Positions 5,983 to 12,617 are shown, counted from the first letter of the stretch. The stretch: DNA of 41,584 nt from a virus (IMGVR_UViG_3300035665_000085:1-41584), one strand, 5' to 3'. Notes: generated by a model from the letters alone, not told the origin. Translations and numbers: made by a program.

Positions 5983-6381
5983 TTAGAACGGGATGTCGTC
6001 AGGGTCGATAACGATGTCTCCCGCTGGGTCCTTGCGTGCCATGCGCTCGATGTACCGCTCGACGACCTCGATGTCCTTGAGCGTCCACACCAGCTTGCGC
6101 TTGGTCATGCCGTCCTTGTCGATCCACTGGTCAGTGCTGCCCCACGCAGTCGCCTTGACGTGATCGCCTTTCTTGGGATTGACCGCCAAGAAACTGTCAG
6201 AGTTCTTGTTCCACACCTTGAGTTCGAAGAACGAGGTGGGCTTGAACTGGTCAGTCTTCTTGTCCTTGCCGTGCAGCACCTGCAGCACAAGAATTGACGG
6301 TCCTTTGTCTGCATGCTTGAGGTCATGCACCCGCGCCGACAGCGTAAGGTCTGCGCCAAACATGATGCGGTCGCCGTTCAT
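5983..6381 (-). CDS. ssb: Single-stranded DNA-binding protein
   Basis: 132 aa with an OB-fold-like beta-rich body (SFFELKVWNKNSDSFLAV, KGDHVKATAWGSTDQW) and the acidic C-terminal tip DPDDIPF, the hallmark by which SSBs recruit partner proteins. It would coat single-stranded DNA during replication and annealing. ATG 6381 overlaps the ERF stop by 4 nt, tying it to the recombination genes. Somewhat shorter than E. coli SSB because the linker is short (RMARKDPAGDIVI). Confidence 0.85.
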   Translation of the reverse strand: MNGDRIMFGADLTLSARVHDLKHADKGPSILVLQVLHGKDKKTDQFKPTSFFELKVWNKNSDSFLAVNPKKGDHVKATAWGSTDQWIDKDGMTKRKLVWTLKDIEVVERYIERMARKDPAGDIVIDPDDIPF

Positions 6382-6977
6382 TTCACACCTCGCTCGTCCA
6401 TCTGCTTGCGCAGCTTGGTTCCTTCAGCGATCAACTCCTGCTCGCTGAGTCCGTTGTACTCTCCGACCTGCAGGTTCAGCGCTTGGCGCATCTGCTGCAA
6501 GCGGTCGACAATCCGCTGACGCCCTGCGTCGCTGCTTGGATGACGCGCAGGTTGCGGTTGGCCAGTCGGCGCACCGCGCGCAGCCTGTCCGTCGTCATCC
6601 TCAGGTGCCAGACCGAGCAGCGCCATCAGGCCGTACCGACGCATGTACGTCTGAGCCGACCCGACGCTCTGCGCGTCTCCCGCATTGGCGGCGCAGGAGG
6701 AACTGCACGCCATCCACTGTCCCGATGCGGCATGCACCAAGCGCGTCTCGATTGCCACGACGCCCGACTCATGGTCGAGCGATGGCGCCTGGAGAAGCAC
6801 CAGTCCAGCCGATACGCAGGCATCACGCACCTCCGAGATGACGGCGTCGAGCGTGGCGTACTTGTACACCCTGCGTCCCGCGTCAGCCTTTGCATCCTTG
6901 GTTACGCCGCTGACCTTGCCCTGCACTTGCAGGATGGCCTTGGCAACCTCGACAATCTCTGTGCTACACATCAACAT
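6378..6977 (-). CDS. ERF-family single-strand annealing recombinase
   Basis: 199 aa. The ERF core is recognisable: YKYATLDAVISEVRDAC (residues about 38-54), then ETRLVHAASGQWM, then QSVGSAQTYMRRYGLMALLGL with an acidic tail EDDDG (about 103-128). A Pro/Gln-rich linker follows, with a helical C-terminus. ERF proteins anneal complementary single strands exposed by an exonuclease, here probably YqaJ encoded next door, with help from SSB. They circularise or concatemerise phage DNA. ATG 6977 is preceded by GGAGG at six bases. Confidence 0.9.
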   Translation of the reverse strand: MLMCSTEIVEVAKAILQVQGKVSGVTKDAKADAGRRVYKYATLDAVISEVRDACVSAGLVLLQAPSLDHESGVVAIETRLVHAASGQWMACSSSCAANAGDAQSVGSAQTYMRRYGLMALLGLAPEDDDGQAARGAPTGQPQPARHPSSDAGRQRIVDRLQQMRQALNLQVGEYNGLSEQELIAEGTKLRKQMDERGVK

Positions 6978-6998
6978 GTTGTACCTCCAAGCGTTCTA

Positions 6999-8045
6999 TC
7001 AAGTACGAAGGACGCGGAACGCAGCGCCTTCCTTCGTGTACTCTGCTGCGATCGTCGGGTAATCGCGGCGGAGCCGTTCTGTGTCGATCATTGTGCGGCC
7101 TTTCTGCATCTTGTAACTGATGCTCTTGCCGTTGCGCAGATAGATCAGGTCCGCATCCTTGCTTTGCTGGCTCCATTCCCAGAGCAGTTCGCTCTTGATT
7201 GTGCGCACCATGTTCTCTGCGTGTTCCAGGCTCTGCTCTGCAATGCCAAGCTGCATGACCAGCGACTCGATCTTGTCTGGGTCTTTGAGGGTTTCTGCAC
7301 GCACAGTCTTGTCTGCGCCTGACTCCATCCAAGTTGACTTCATGCGCTCCAGATCCTTGCCAGACACCTCAGGCTCGACGCCAAGCACTATGTGCCTGTC
7401 GTACCAGGCCTTGATGTACTGGTGCAGTTCGTTGGCGTGGCTGCGCTCGATGACGTAGCACTGCACGTTCAGCAATTTGTGCGTCAGCAGGCTGCGCATC
7501 AACTGCTGCCCCTCATGACGGATGATGACGTTCTCGTTGCCGAGCATCTCATCCAGCAACTTGGGCATGTCAGTCACAGCCACCAGCACTGCATACTTCG
7601 CGCGAGGGATGCACCGCAGTTGCCACTGCACCTGCTCGACGTAGTAGTTGGGCACACCCTTGAACCAAGGCTGGCTGCTGGTCTTGTACTCCACTAGGTA
7701 CATGTCGTCGTTGCCGTCCATGCAGATAGCGTCAGGGCTGCACGCCATCCAATCCTCTGGGCCTACGATAGGTGCGTCACCGTGACGCAGACCTGGCATG
7801 TGCGCCATCGGCGGCACGGTGTCGTAGCCGTTCATGACGTACCAGTCATCCAGCACATCCTCTGCAGCGGTGCCACGGCGCATGGCCGCAGTCTCAGGCT
7901 GCTGCTCGTTGTGCTTCTTGCGCATCCACACATCACGCGGCGACTGCCACGGCGACAGGTTGAGGATTGCAGCGACGTCGCTTGCGGTGATGAGTTCACT
8001 GCGCGGCTTGGTGCTGCGTTCGAACTTCAGGTCTTGCAGCTTCAT
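6999..8045 (-). CDS. YqaJ/lambda-exonuclease-type recombination nuclease
   Basis: 348 aa from ATG 8045, after GGAGG and overlapping the upstream stop (TGATG). The restriction-like fold is shown by Glu62 in GTAAEDVLDDWY, Asp105 in MACSPDAI, and Glu119-x-Lys121 in LVEYKTSS, followed by a Gln-rich helix (YYVEQVQWQLRC). These residues bind metal and cut one strand 5' to 3', producing the single-stranded tails that ERF anneals. The C-terminal third (about 230-348) is helical and not part of the nuclease core. Together with ERF, SSB and RuvC it forms a complete recombination set. Confidence 0.9.
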   Translation of the reverse strand: MKLQDLKFERSTKPRSELITASDVAAILNLSPWQSPRDVWMRKKHNEQQPETAAMRRGTAAEDVLDDWYVMNGYDTVPPMAHMPGLRHGDAPIVGPEDWMACSPDAICMDGNDDMYLVEYKTSSQPWFKGVPNYYVEQVQWQLRCIPRAKYAVLVAVTDMPKLLDEMLGNENVIIRHEGQQLMRSLLTHKLLNVQCYVIERSHANELHQYIKAWYDRHIVLGVEPEVSGKDLERMKSTWMESGADKTVRAETLKDPDKIESLVMQLGIAEQSLEHAENMVRTIKSELLWEWSQQSKDADLIYLRNGKSISYKMQKGRTMIDTERLRRDYPTIAAEYTKEGAAFRVLRT

Positions 8046-8299
8046 CAGAACTCCTCCGCGAAGGCTACGCTCAGCGCGCTGTTGAGGTTGAGCATGAGCT
8101 GCTCGACCTGGTCCAAACTTGTCACCCACAACGTGATGTGGCCGTAGCCGTTGTTTGTCTTGGTCATGACCATCAGGCTAATTCTGCGCTTCTTGTGATC
8201 GGCAATGATCATGATTTCGCCTGCGTCACCAATGAGCTGCGTCCAATCTGTCTTCTGTTCCACTGGCTCCTCCGTGCGGGCGCTCCCCCGCTTGCTCAA
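8045..8299 (-). CDS. Small hypothetical protein between helicase and exonuclease
   Basis: 84 aa if started at TTG 8299, which overlaps the DnaB stop by 4 nt (TTGA). The sequence MSKRGSARTEEPVEQ leads into a beta-rich core (GEIMIIADHKKRRISLMVM, then GHITLWVTSLDQVEQLML). Its coupling to dnaB and the exonuclease suggests a replication or recombination accessory role, not demonstrable here. The TTG start is inferred from position; the first ATG in frame is near residue 30. Confidence 0.55.
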   Translation of the reverse strand: MSKRGSARTEEPVEQKTDWTQLIGDAGEIMIIADHKKRRISLMVMTKTNNGYGHITLWVTSLDQVEQLMLNLNSALSVAFAEEF

Positions 8300-9603
8300 G
8301 CAACATAGCTTGACTTGTTGACACTGTCAATAGGCTTTGTGTCGTCGGCGTCAGAATATCTGTACGTCGCGCCGTGCCAGTGCAATCGAAACCTGCCCTT
8401 GGCGCCGTGCCTGTGCTTTGCAATGTCGATTTCTGCGTACCCTTCTGGATAGCTGCTGCCTTGGGCTGGCTGCCACAGGAAGGCGATCCAGTCTGCGTCC
8501 TGTTCGATCTGACCAGACCCGCGCAGGTCGCTCATGCGGTAGCGTCCGTCGCCGCGAACCTCTGCCGCACGGTTGGGCTGTGCGATAAGTATGAACGGAA
8601 TACCCAGCAGTTTGGCCAGGTTCTTGCTGCGGGTAGTGTGCTGGCCGATACTCAGATCATCGCGCTCTGCACCTGTGCTGGGGAGCAGCTGCAGGTAGTC
8701 GAGGATGACCATGCCGAGCGGCTTCGTCTCGTGCTGCGCACACAGCCACTGCACCACCTCGTCGTAGCTGCGCGGCGGCCTGTCCCAGATTTCGTAGTCC
8801 CATCCAGCCATCTGCGCGTAGGCATCTCGCAATGCGGCAGCCTCCGTAGGTGTCGCAGCCCTCGACCCGAGCAGCGGGACTCCCGAGAGGTAACTTGCCA
8901 GCCTGCGGTGCAGTTCGCTCGCCTCCATCTCCAGCGAAACGAACATGACCCGTTTGCCAGCCCTGCATGCGGACGCCATCATCGCCAGCGCCAACGAGGT
9001 CTTGCCGCCACCAGGTCGAGCGCTCAGGATGTACAACCTGTTCGCACGGAAGCCCCCAGCCATTGCGTTGTCCAAGCAGCGCAGCGAGGTCGACACGGGC
9101 GGCAGCTTCTCGACACCCGACACATCCTCTGCGAAGAGTTCGGCCAGCAGCGTAGCTTTGTCCTTGCTTGCTTGCCCGTCGATGCGCGGGACATGCACCG
9201 CCTTGGCTGCGCTCAGTGCGTCGAGCCTGTCTTCGGGACTGCGTGCCGTAGCTGCTGCCCACATGTGCTGCTGGATCGCGATCATGGCTTCGCGCTGCTC
9301 ATGGTGTACGCGGATACTGCGCAGGTAGGGTGCGCAGTCTGCAACGTCGAGGTGCAGGTCTGCCATCACGCGGTCGCGTTCCTGATCTAGCAACGTCGCT
9401 GTAGCGTCGAGCAATCCTGCCGTCTTGCGGATTGCGTAGGCATCCAGCCACGCGGACACGGCTTTGCGGACCACGCTGTCCGTCAGCATGTCCACAGTGC
9501 ATCCCGACGATTGCCACGCCTTGGCTGCGTGTTCGCCGTTGGCCACCATCGTAGCCAGTACCACGCGCTCTGCCGTCACGTCGCACACATCTGCGATGTT
9601 CAT
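8296..9603 (-). CDS. dnaB: Replicative DnaB-type helicase
   Basis: 435 aa. N-terminal helical domain (1-150), then a RecA-like ATPase: Walker A RPGGGKTS (Lys201, Thr202), catalytic Glu225 in SLEM, Walker B MVILDYLQLL (Asp302), and the DLRGSGQIEQDAD segment. The C-terminal KHRHGAKGRFRL matches the arginine-finger/beta-hairpin region. It is a hexameric 5'-3' helicase that opens the fork for host primase and polymerase, since the phage encodes neither. No separate loader gene is evident; the adjacent initiator may load it. ATG 9603 overlaps the initiator stop by 4 nt. Confidence 0.93.
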   Translation of the reverse strand: MNIADVCDVTAERVVLATMVANGEHAAKAWQSSGCTVDMLTDSVVRKAVSAWLDAYAIRKTAGLLDATATLLDQERDRVMADLHLDVADCAPYLRSIRVHHEQREAMIAIQQHMWAAATARSPEDRLDALSAAKAVHVPRIDGQASKDKATLLAELFAEDVSGVEKLPPVSTSLRCLDNAMAGGFRANRLYILSARPGGGKTSLALAMMASACRAGKRVMFVSLEMEASELHRRLASYLSGVPLLGSRAATPTEAAALRDAYAQMAGWDYEIWDRPPRSYDEVVQWLCAQHETKPLGMVILDYLQLLPSTGAERDDLSIGQHTTRSKNLAKLLGIPFILIAQPNRAAEVRGDGRYRMSDLRGSGQIEQDADWIAFLWQPAQGSSYPEGYAEIDIAKHRHGAKGRFRLHWHGATYRYSDADDTKPIDSVNKSSYVA

Positions 9604-10613
9604 TGCACGTCCTCCAGCATCTCGGGTTCAGGCTTGCGCGACCAGTCCAGTACGATCCGCGTCTCCCTGCCGTGTTCGCGCAGCATCCATGCAGCAAGTT
9701 GGGCGTGTACCTTCTCGATGTTCGCCCTGCTGCACCACTCCGTCATCGTCCAAACCCTGACCTGGGCATGCTGTCCGTAGGGCAGGCCAGCGTAGTAGGG
9801 CAGGTTGTCTTTGCTGTACTCGAACAAAGTCTGCAAGTACCTGATGTTCCCAAGCGCAGCCACTACGGTAGCCACGTTGCGTGCGTTCAGCTTCATCCAC
9901 GCAGCGTCTGCCTGCACAGGCGCATTGGGCGGCACCATAGTCTGCGACCAACGCTTTGCCGCCTCAGACGCGAGTTTCCTGTGGAGGATAGCCTTGGCCT
10001 GCTTCGCGCCCGTATCGCGCGTCCTAGGGGCATCTGCTGCGTCGAGCAGCGTACCCTGCTTGCTGCCCATGTCTGCCACAAGCCGATCCCAATCGTCGGC
10101 GGCTGCGTCAGCAGCATGCGATAGATAGTACGAAGTACTATCTGTATCTGTATCCTTATCCTTACCTACCCCACCCCTGGGGTAAGGGGTGGGGGTAGGG
10201 GTGGGGGGAGGGGTGGGGTAAGGGGTGGGGGGTCTGAGTTGAATATCTTCAGCGAGTTGCTGACCGAAGCTAGCCCAGTGGTAGTCAAGAACTTGGCGTG
10301 ACCATGCCTTGTGGTGGGCAAGATGTCGGGGAAATTCGTGCCGCATTCTTGCTGGGCAGTAGGCAAGAGTCGGCGCTGCGGCGTTGTCGAGCATGATGAG
10401 ATTGCGCTCGACGAGCGTCTGCAGAGCGGGGCGCAGCGCCTGCAGGGATACCTGCAGATCGTCGGCAAGCGCTCGCATGCGCATCGGCGTGACGGGGAAT
10501 GCTCTGGCGTCGGGGCCTGCAGCAAGCCTGAAGTACAGCGCCTGGGATAGCGCGCTCGTACCTGCTAGCTGCGGCCAGATGTCAGCGTAGACTAGACGGA
10601 AAGAGGGAGGCAT
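9600..10613 (-). CDS. Replication initiator / helicase-loading protein (lambda O-like organisation)
   Basis: 337 aa. Residues about 15-75 look like a winged helix-turn-helix (ALSQALYFRLAAGPDA, then RALADDLQVSLQALRPAL), followed by a Pro-Thr-Pro-Tyr linker (about 127-146), a short acidic Lys/Asp/Thr run, and a C-terminal helical domain (about 170-337). A DNA-binding head, a flexible linker and a helicase-contact tail directly upstream of dnaB match the layout of phage initiators such as lambda O. The linker is encoded by repeats that could serve as origin iterons. GGAGGG precedes ATG 10613. Confidence 0.65.
   Translation of the reverse strand: MPPSFRLVYADIWPQLAGTSALSQALYFRLAAGPDARAFPVTPMRMRALADDLQVSLQALRPALQTLVERNLIMLDNAAAPTLAYCPARMRHEFPRHLAHHKAWSRQVLDYHWASFGQQLAEDIQLRPPTPYPTPPPTPTPTPYPRGGVGKDKDTDTDSTSYYLSHAADAAADDWDRLVADMGSKQGTLLDAADAPRTRDTGAKQAKAILHRKLASEAAKRWSQTMVPPNAPVQADAAWMKLNARNVATVVAALGNIRYLQTLFEYSKDNLPYYAGLPYGQHAQVRVWTMTEWCSRANIEKVHAQLAAWMLREHGRETRIVLDWSRKPEPEMLEDVQ
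10123..10232. other. Candidate replication origin inside the initiator gene
   Basis: Three repeat blocks lie side by side: a perfect 9-bp inverted repeat (AGATAGTAC, 3-nt gap, GTACTATCT; 10123-10143), tandem hexamers (TCTGTA twice, then TCCTTA twice; 10141-10164), and a G-rich tract (10179-10232) holding a 17-bp direct repeat (10179-10195 and 10215-10231) with many runs of four or more G. Lambda-type phages keep their origin inside the initiator gene, so this is the best origin candidate. The G-runs could form quadruplexes on the plus strand. Confidence 0.45.
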
Positions 10614-10728
10614 CTGCCCTCCACCGCATAGCGGACTTCACGGGAGGTAGCGTCCGTCCCTGCGCGTAGCCAGTAGCGCGCAGTCGGCAACCCGTGAAGT
10701 CCGCTATACTTTGGAGGTTCTTGTTCAC
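10582..10728 (-). CDS. Possible 48-aa leader protein before the initiator
   Basis: Starts GTG 10728 with AGAGG seven bases upstream and a hairpin (CGCTG-CGCTAC-CAGCG, 10746-10761) just before that ribosome site, as at other early genes. It reads MNKNLQSIADFTGCRL and overlaps the initiator start by 32 nt. However, a perfect 17-bp inverted repeat lies inside it, so the region may be structured leader RNA instead. Confidence 0.3.
   Translation of the reverse strand: MNKNLQSIADFTGCRLRATGYAQGRTLPPVKSAMRWRADASLFPSSLR
10628..10707 (-). promoter_or_regulatory. Large hairpin in the leader of the replication initiator
   Basis: Perfect 17-bp inverted repeat (10628-10644 with 10691-10707) enclosing a second stem, CTGCGCG/CGCGCAG (10660-10666 with 10677-10683). 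It ends 14 nt before the initiator ATG, immediately upstream of GGTGGAGGG. The inner strand contains CTACCTCCC, complementary to that ribosome site, so alternative folding could block translation. It could also be a cruciform operator. Confidence 0.6.
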
Positions 10729-10774
10729 TGGCTTTCCTCTGCCATCGCTGCGCTACCAGCGGGTGGCGGGGTCT

Positions 10775-10802
10775 ATGATACAGGCGGCGGCGTAGGTGTC
10801 AA
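10775..10802 (-). promoter_or_regulatory. Sigma70-like promoter for the replication/recombination genes
   Basis: On the minus strand TTGACA (10802-10797) is separated by 16 bp from TATCAT (10780-10775). It overlaps the stop codon of the Dps-like gene and would start RNA near 10768, giving a leader of about 150 nt before the initiator. It lets replication genes be expressed independently of the upstream early genes. Confidence 0.65.
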
Positions 10803-11260
10803 CCTTTCCGCATGCGCTGCTTGAGCATGCCGCCTGAGTTCTCGTGGGTATCGGCTAATCCTTGCAAGAAGTTGTCCATGCCAATTGATAGCTTATCTTC
10901 ATTCTTGAGAGAAGTCCGAACCGCGTCGATGACATCCTGCAGGCCCTCTTCGAGCATGTAGGAGCGCTTGACCAAGTCACTGCTCGCTTCCTTGGCGCGC
11001 TTGCAGATAGTGTCGATGCGTCCAGCCTGATCGACGGCATCGACGGCGTCGTTTCCGTACAGGCTAACCAACTTCTCTGCAAATTTATCTGCTTCGCCGA
11101 CAAGCCCGCCGTAGAGGCGCTCGAACAGCAGGTGATCCTGGTAGGACGTCTCGCCGCTGGCTTGCAGGTGTGCGGTGTGGTGCAGCAGGTGCATCGCTCG
11201 CAACATGGCCAGCAAATTCTTGCACTTGGTCTTGCAGTCTGTTCCCTTGGGCGCTTCCAT
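10799..11260 (-). CDS. Dps/ferritin-like protein
   Basis: 153 aa, the usual Dps size. His31, His43, Asp58 and Glu62 have exactly the spacing of the Dps ferroxidase site (12, 15 and 4 residues, as in E. coli His51/His63/Asp78/Glu82), in the matching context HLQASG, QDHLLFERLY and EADKFAEKL. Dps proteins form 12-subunit shells that oxidise and store iron and can bind DNA, protecting it from Fenton damage. The N-terminus has few basic residues and the C-terminus ends RMRKG, so DNA binding is uncertain. It lies in the early block, so it would act in the infected cell. GAGG precedes ATG 11260. Confidence 0.75.
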   Translation of the reverse strand: MEAPKGTDCKTKCKNLLAMLRAMHLLHHTAHLQASGETSYQDHLLFERLYGGLVGEADKFAEKLVSLYGNDAVDAVDQAGRIDTICKRAKEASSDLVKRSYMLEEGLQDVIDAVRTSLKNEDKLSIGMDNFLQGLADTHENSGGMLKQRMRKG

Positions 11261-11322
11261 AACTACCTCGCAGCGGCGGCGTAGGCAATATCATGCGGGC
11301 GCATGTGCCCATATGCAAGAGG

Positions 11323-11577
11323 CTACCTGCCCTTGCGTGACGGGTGCAGGCTGTACCAGCTGGACCCAGACGCCAGACGCACAAGCTCTTGCGCATGCTT
11401 GGCACGCGCCAGGTTGCGAGCGGTCACGCTGGCATTGCGTCGCCTGTCATCAGGCAGCAAGCCTAGCAGTTTGCGCCACGCCTTGTCAGTCTCAGGCCAG
11501 TCGCCGATAGGTGTGTCCAAGTAGTCTTGCAGTGCGTGTTGCTGGTTTACTGTAAGGTTTACAAGTTGCAGGTACAT
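11323..11577 (-). CDS. Small basic early protein (84 aa)
   Basis: Begins MYLQLVNLTVNQQHALQDYL at ATG 11577 behind AGGGGG. Helical, with a basic C-terminal half (DDRRRNASVTARNLARAKHAQELVRL) that could contact nucleic acid. No recognised domain. It lies between the first zinc-ribbon/membrane peptide gene and the Dps-like gene in the same direction. Confidence 0.55.
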   Translation of the reverse strand: MYLQLVNLTVNQQHALQDYLDTPIGDWPETDKAWRKLLGLLPDDRRRNASVTARNLARAKHAQELVRLASGSSWYSLHPSRKGR

Positions 11578-11586
11578 AGTCGCCCC

Positions 11587-11760
11587 CTAGTCGCGCACAA
11601 AGATGTAGATAAACAGCGCCGCCAGAATGAGATAGACCACGGCGCCGATGTCGAGCGAGCGGTTGATCCTCGCGGCTGCGTCGTCGCAGTCTTGGCACAG
11701 GTAGCCGCGCCCGCGTGCGTGGGCACGCAGGCAATTGGGACACTGGTTGCGGATGATCAT
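11587..11760 (-). CDS. Zinc-ribbon membrane peptide, copy 1
   Basis: 57 aa: MIIRNQCPNCLRAHARG starts a CPNC...CQDC zinc-ribbon (Cys7, 10, 22, 25), followed by an Arg-containing link and one transmembrane helix (GAVVYLILAALFIYIFV, about residues 38-54). A cytoplasmic metal-binding head on a membrane anchor is the expected topology. The product at 12349-12513 is a clear paralogue with the same layout. A tRNA-like element lies just upstream of each copy. Function unknown; a membrane-tethered inhibitor of a host complex is a guess. Confidence 0.65.
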   Translation of the reverse strand: MIIRNQCPNCLRAHARGRGYLCQDCDDAAARINRSLDIGAVVYLILAALFIYIFVRD

Positions 11761-11771
11761 GGCGCCACCAT

Positions 11772-11835
11772 CGCTGCAGATGCAGCGGCTGCGTGACCAG
11801 GGATCGCACCTGGACTGGCCCACTAGGGCACGCAG
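11772..11835 (-). ncRNA. tRNA-like three-way element, copy 1
   Basis: Minus-strand order: 7-bp stem strand (CTGCGTG, pairing CACGCAG), hairpin CCC-TAGT-GGG, T-arm CCAGG-TGCGATC-CCTGG, closing strand, then hairpin CGCTGCA-TC-TGCAGCG (11772-11787). The T-loop keeps T54, C56, G57 and A58. The anticodon arm is absent. The element ends 11 nt before ATG 11760. The same order of helices with different stem sequences occurs at 12553-12617. Confidence 0.45.
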
Positions 11836-11842
11836 TGTGTGG

Positions 11843-12058
11843 CTACAATGCCCAAGGGTGGGCGGTGTCGTACGCGTCAACGCCTTGGCCGTGTCGCAGG
11901 TAGGCTGTGCGTCCCAAGTCAGCGCCTTTGCGTCGCAGGACTCGCACCTTTGTGCGCAGTGCGTCGAGGCTGCGCGCCGATATGAACTGGCTACGGTCTG
12001 CAGTGTAAGCCAGCCAGTCGCCTTCGCGCGGCGGCGACATGTAGCTACAACGCAGCAT
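11843..12058 (-). CDS. Small hypothetical early protein (71 aa)
   Basis: ATG 12058 is chosen over GTG 12070 because GGAGG lies five bases in front of it. It begins MLRCSYMSPPREGDWLAYTA and continues with a basic segment (RTKVRVLRRKGADLGRTAYL). It looks like a small mixed fold with no metal or membrane motif. Its start lies inside the end of the 87-aa gene upstream (14-nt overlap), so coupling is likely. Confidence 0.55.
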   Translation of the reverse strand: MLRCSYMSPPREGDWLAYTADRSQFISARSLDALRTKVRVLRRKGADLGRTAYLRHGQGVDAYDTAHPWAL

Positions 12059-12308
12059 CTCGACCTCCACGGTGCAGGTAGATCTTGATGGTGCGCGTGC
12101 CTCCCTCTGTCCACCCGTCTAGTGTCATGACGTCGCCGTCGTAGTAGTGGTCGGAGTCTGGCTCGCCGTCGTAAACGGCAAACTTGCGCCATTCTGTTTC
12201 AATAATTCGACGCGCTGCGTCAACGTCTGCGCAGTGGTAGATATGCTGCGGCATGTTGTGCCGACAACTGTCGTGCACGGCACGGATCAACTGGTCAACG
12301 TAGGTCAT
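12045..12308 (-). CDS. Small acidic early protein (87 aa)
   Basis: Begins MTYVDQLIRAVHDSCRHNMP at ATG 12308, with AGGAG seven bases upstream and a start-associated hairpin (12320-12337) before that. Rich in His, Asp and Tyr (HIYHCADVDAARR; DSDHYYDGDVM), so metal binding is possible but no known pattern fits. The C-terminal half looks beta-rich (TRTIKIYLHRGG). Function unknown. Confidence 0.6.
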   Translation of the reverse strand: MTYVDQLIRAVHDSCRHNMPQHIYHCADVDAARRIIETEWRKFAVYDGEPDSDHYYDGDVMTLDGWTEGGTRTIKIYLHRGGRDAAL

Positions 12309-12319
12309 GGGATACTCCT

Positions 12320-12337
12320 GCGCTTATATGCTGGCGC
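12320..12337 (-). promoter_or_regulatory. Start-associated hairpin Z1
   Basis: Minus strand GCGCC-AGCATATA-AGCGC: four of five base pairs around an 8-nt loop, 11 nt before ATG 12308, with the ribosome site between. Member of a family with 12530, 13774 and 14069. Confidence 0.5.
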
Positions 12338-12348
12338 CAGCGTAGACG

Positions 12349-12513
12349 TTAGCGGATTGCGACCAGGACAAGGCCAAGCAAGGCGACGATGGCAAACGCA
12401 ATCGCAGTGCCTGCAGCGTCAGCGATAGCCTGGCGACGGTCGCAGGTAGGGCACAGACCGCGCGCGGTAGTGTGAACGGCAAGGCACTGCGGGCACTGGT
12501 GACGCATGATCAT
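12349..12513 (-). CDS. Zinc-ribbon membrane peptide, copy 2
   Basis: 54 aa beginning MIMRHQCPQCLAVHTTARG, with Cys7/Cys10 and Cys21/Cys24 (CPTC) forming a zinc-ribbon and one transmembrane helix (TAIAFAIVALLGLVLVA, about residues 36-52). It is paralogous to 11587-11760: same metal ligands at almost the same positions, same RRQAIADAAG-type link and same anchor, but diverged sequence. GAGG lies seven bases before ATG 12513. Too short for usual gene-length cut-offs, but the duplicated architecture makes it convincing. Confidence 0.65.
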   Translation of the reverse strand: MIMRHQCPQCLAVHTTARGLCPTCDRRQAIADAAGTAIAFAIVALLGLVLVAIR

Positions 12514-12529
12514 AGTGTGACCTCATTGT

Positions 12530-12547
12530 GCGCCGATAATCTGGCGC
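12530..12547 (-). promoter_or_regulatory. Start-associated hairpin Z2
   Basis: Minus strand GCGCC-AGATTATC-GGCGC, perfect 5-bp stem with 8-nt loop, 16 nt before ATG 12513 with GAGG in between. Confidence 0.55.
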
Positions 12548-12552
12548 GAGTT

Positions 12553-12617
12553 GCTGCAGGATTGCAGCGGATCCGCGTCGCGGAGTCGGACCGCGACAAG
12601 CCCACCGGGGCGCGGAT
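12553..12617 (-). ncRNA. tRNA-like three-way element, copy 2
   Basis: Same helix order as 11772-11835 with changed stems: ATCCGCG/CGCGGAT outer stem, hairpin CCC-CGGT-GGG, T-arm-like hairpin TCGCGG-TCCGACT-CCGCGA (loop T54, C56, G57, A58 kept), then hairpin GCTGCA-ATCC-TGCAGC. Compensating changes in the outer and T-type stems argue for selection on structure. It precedes the second zinc-ribbon membrane peptide gene. Confidence 0.45.

Noticed and set aside
11772-12617. Calling the three-way elements functional tRNA genes
   Set aside because: They have no anticodon arm and no CCA end, and position 55 is changed; reported only as tRNA-like.
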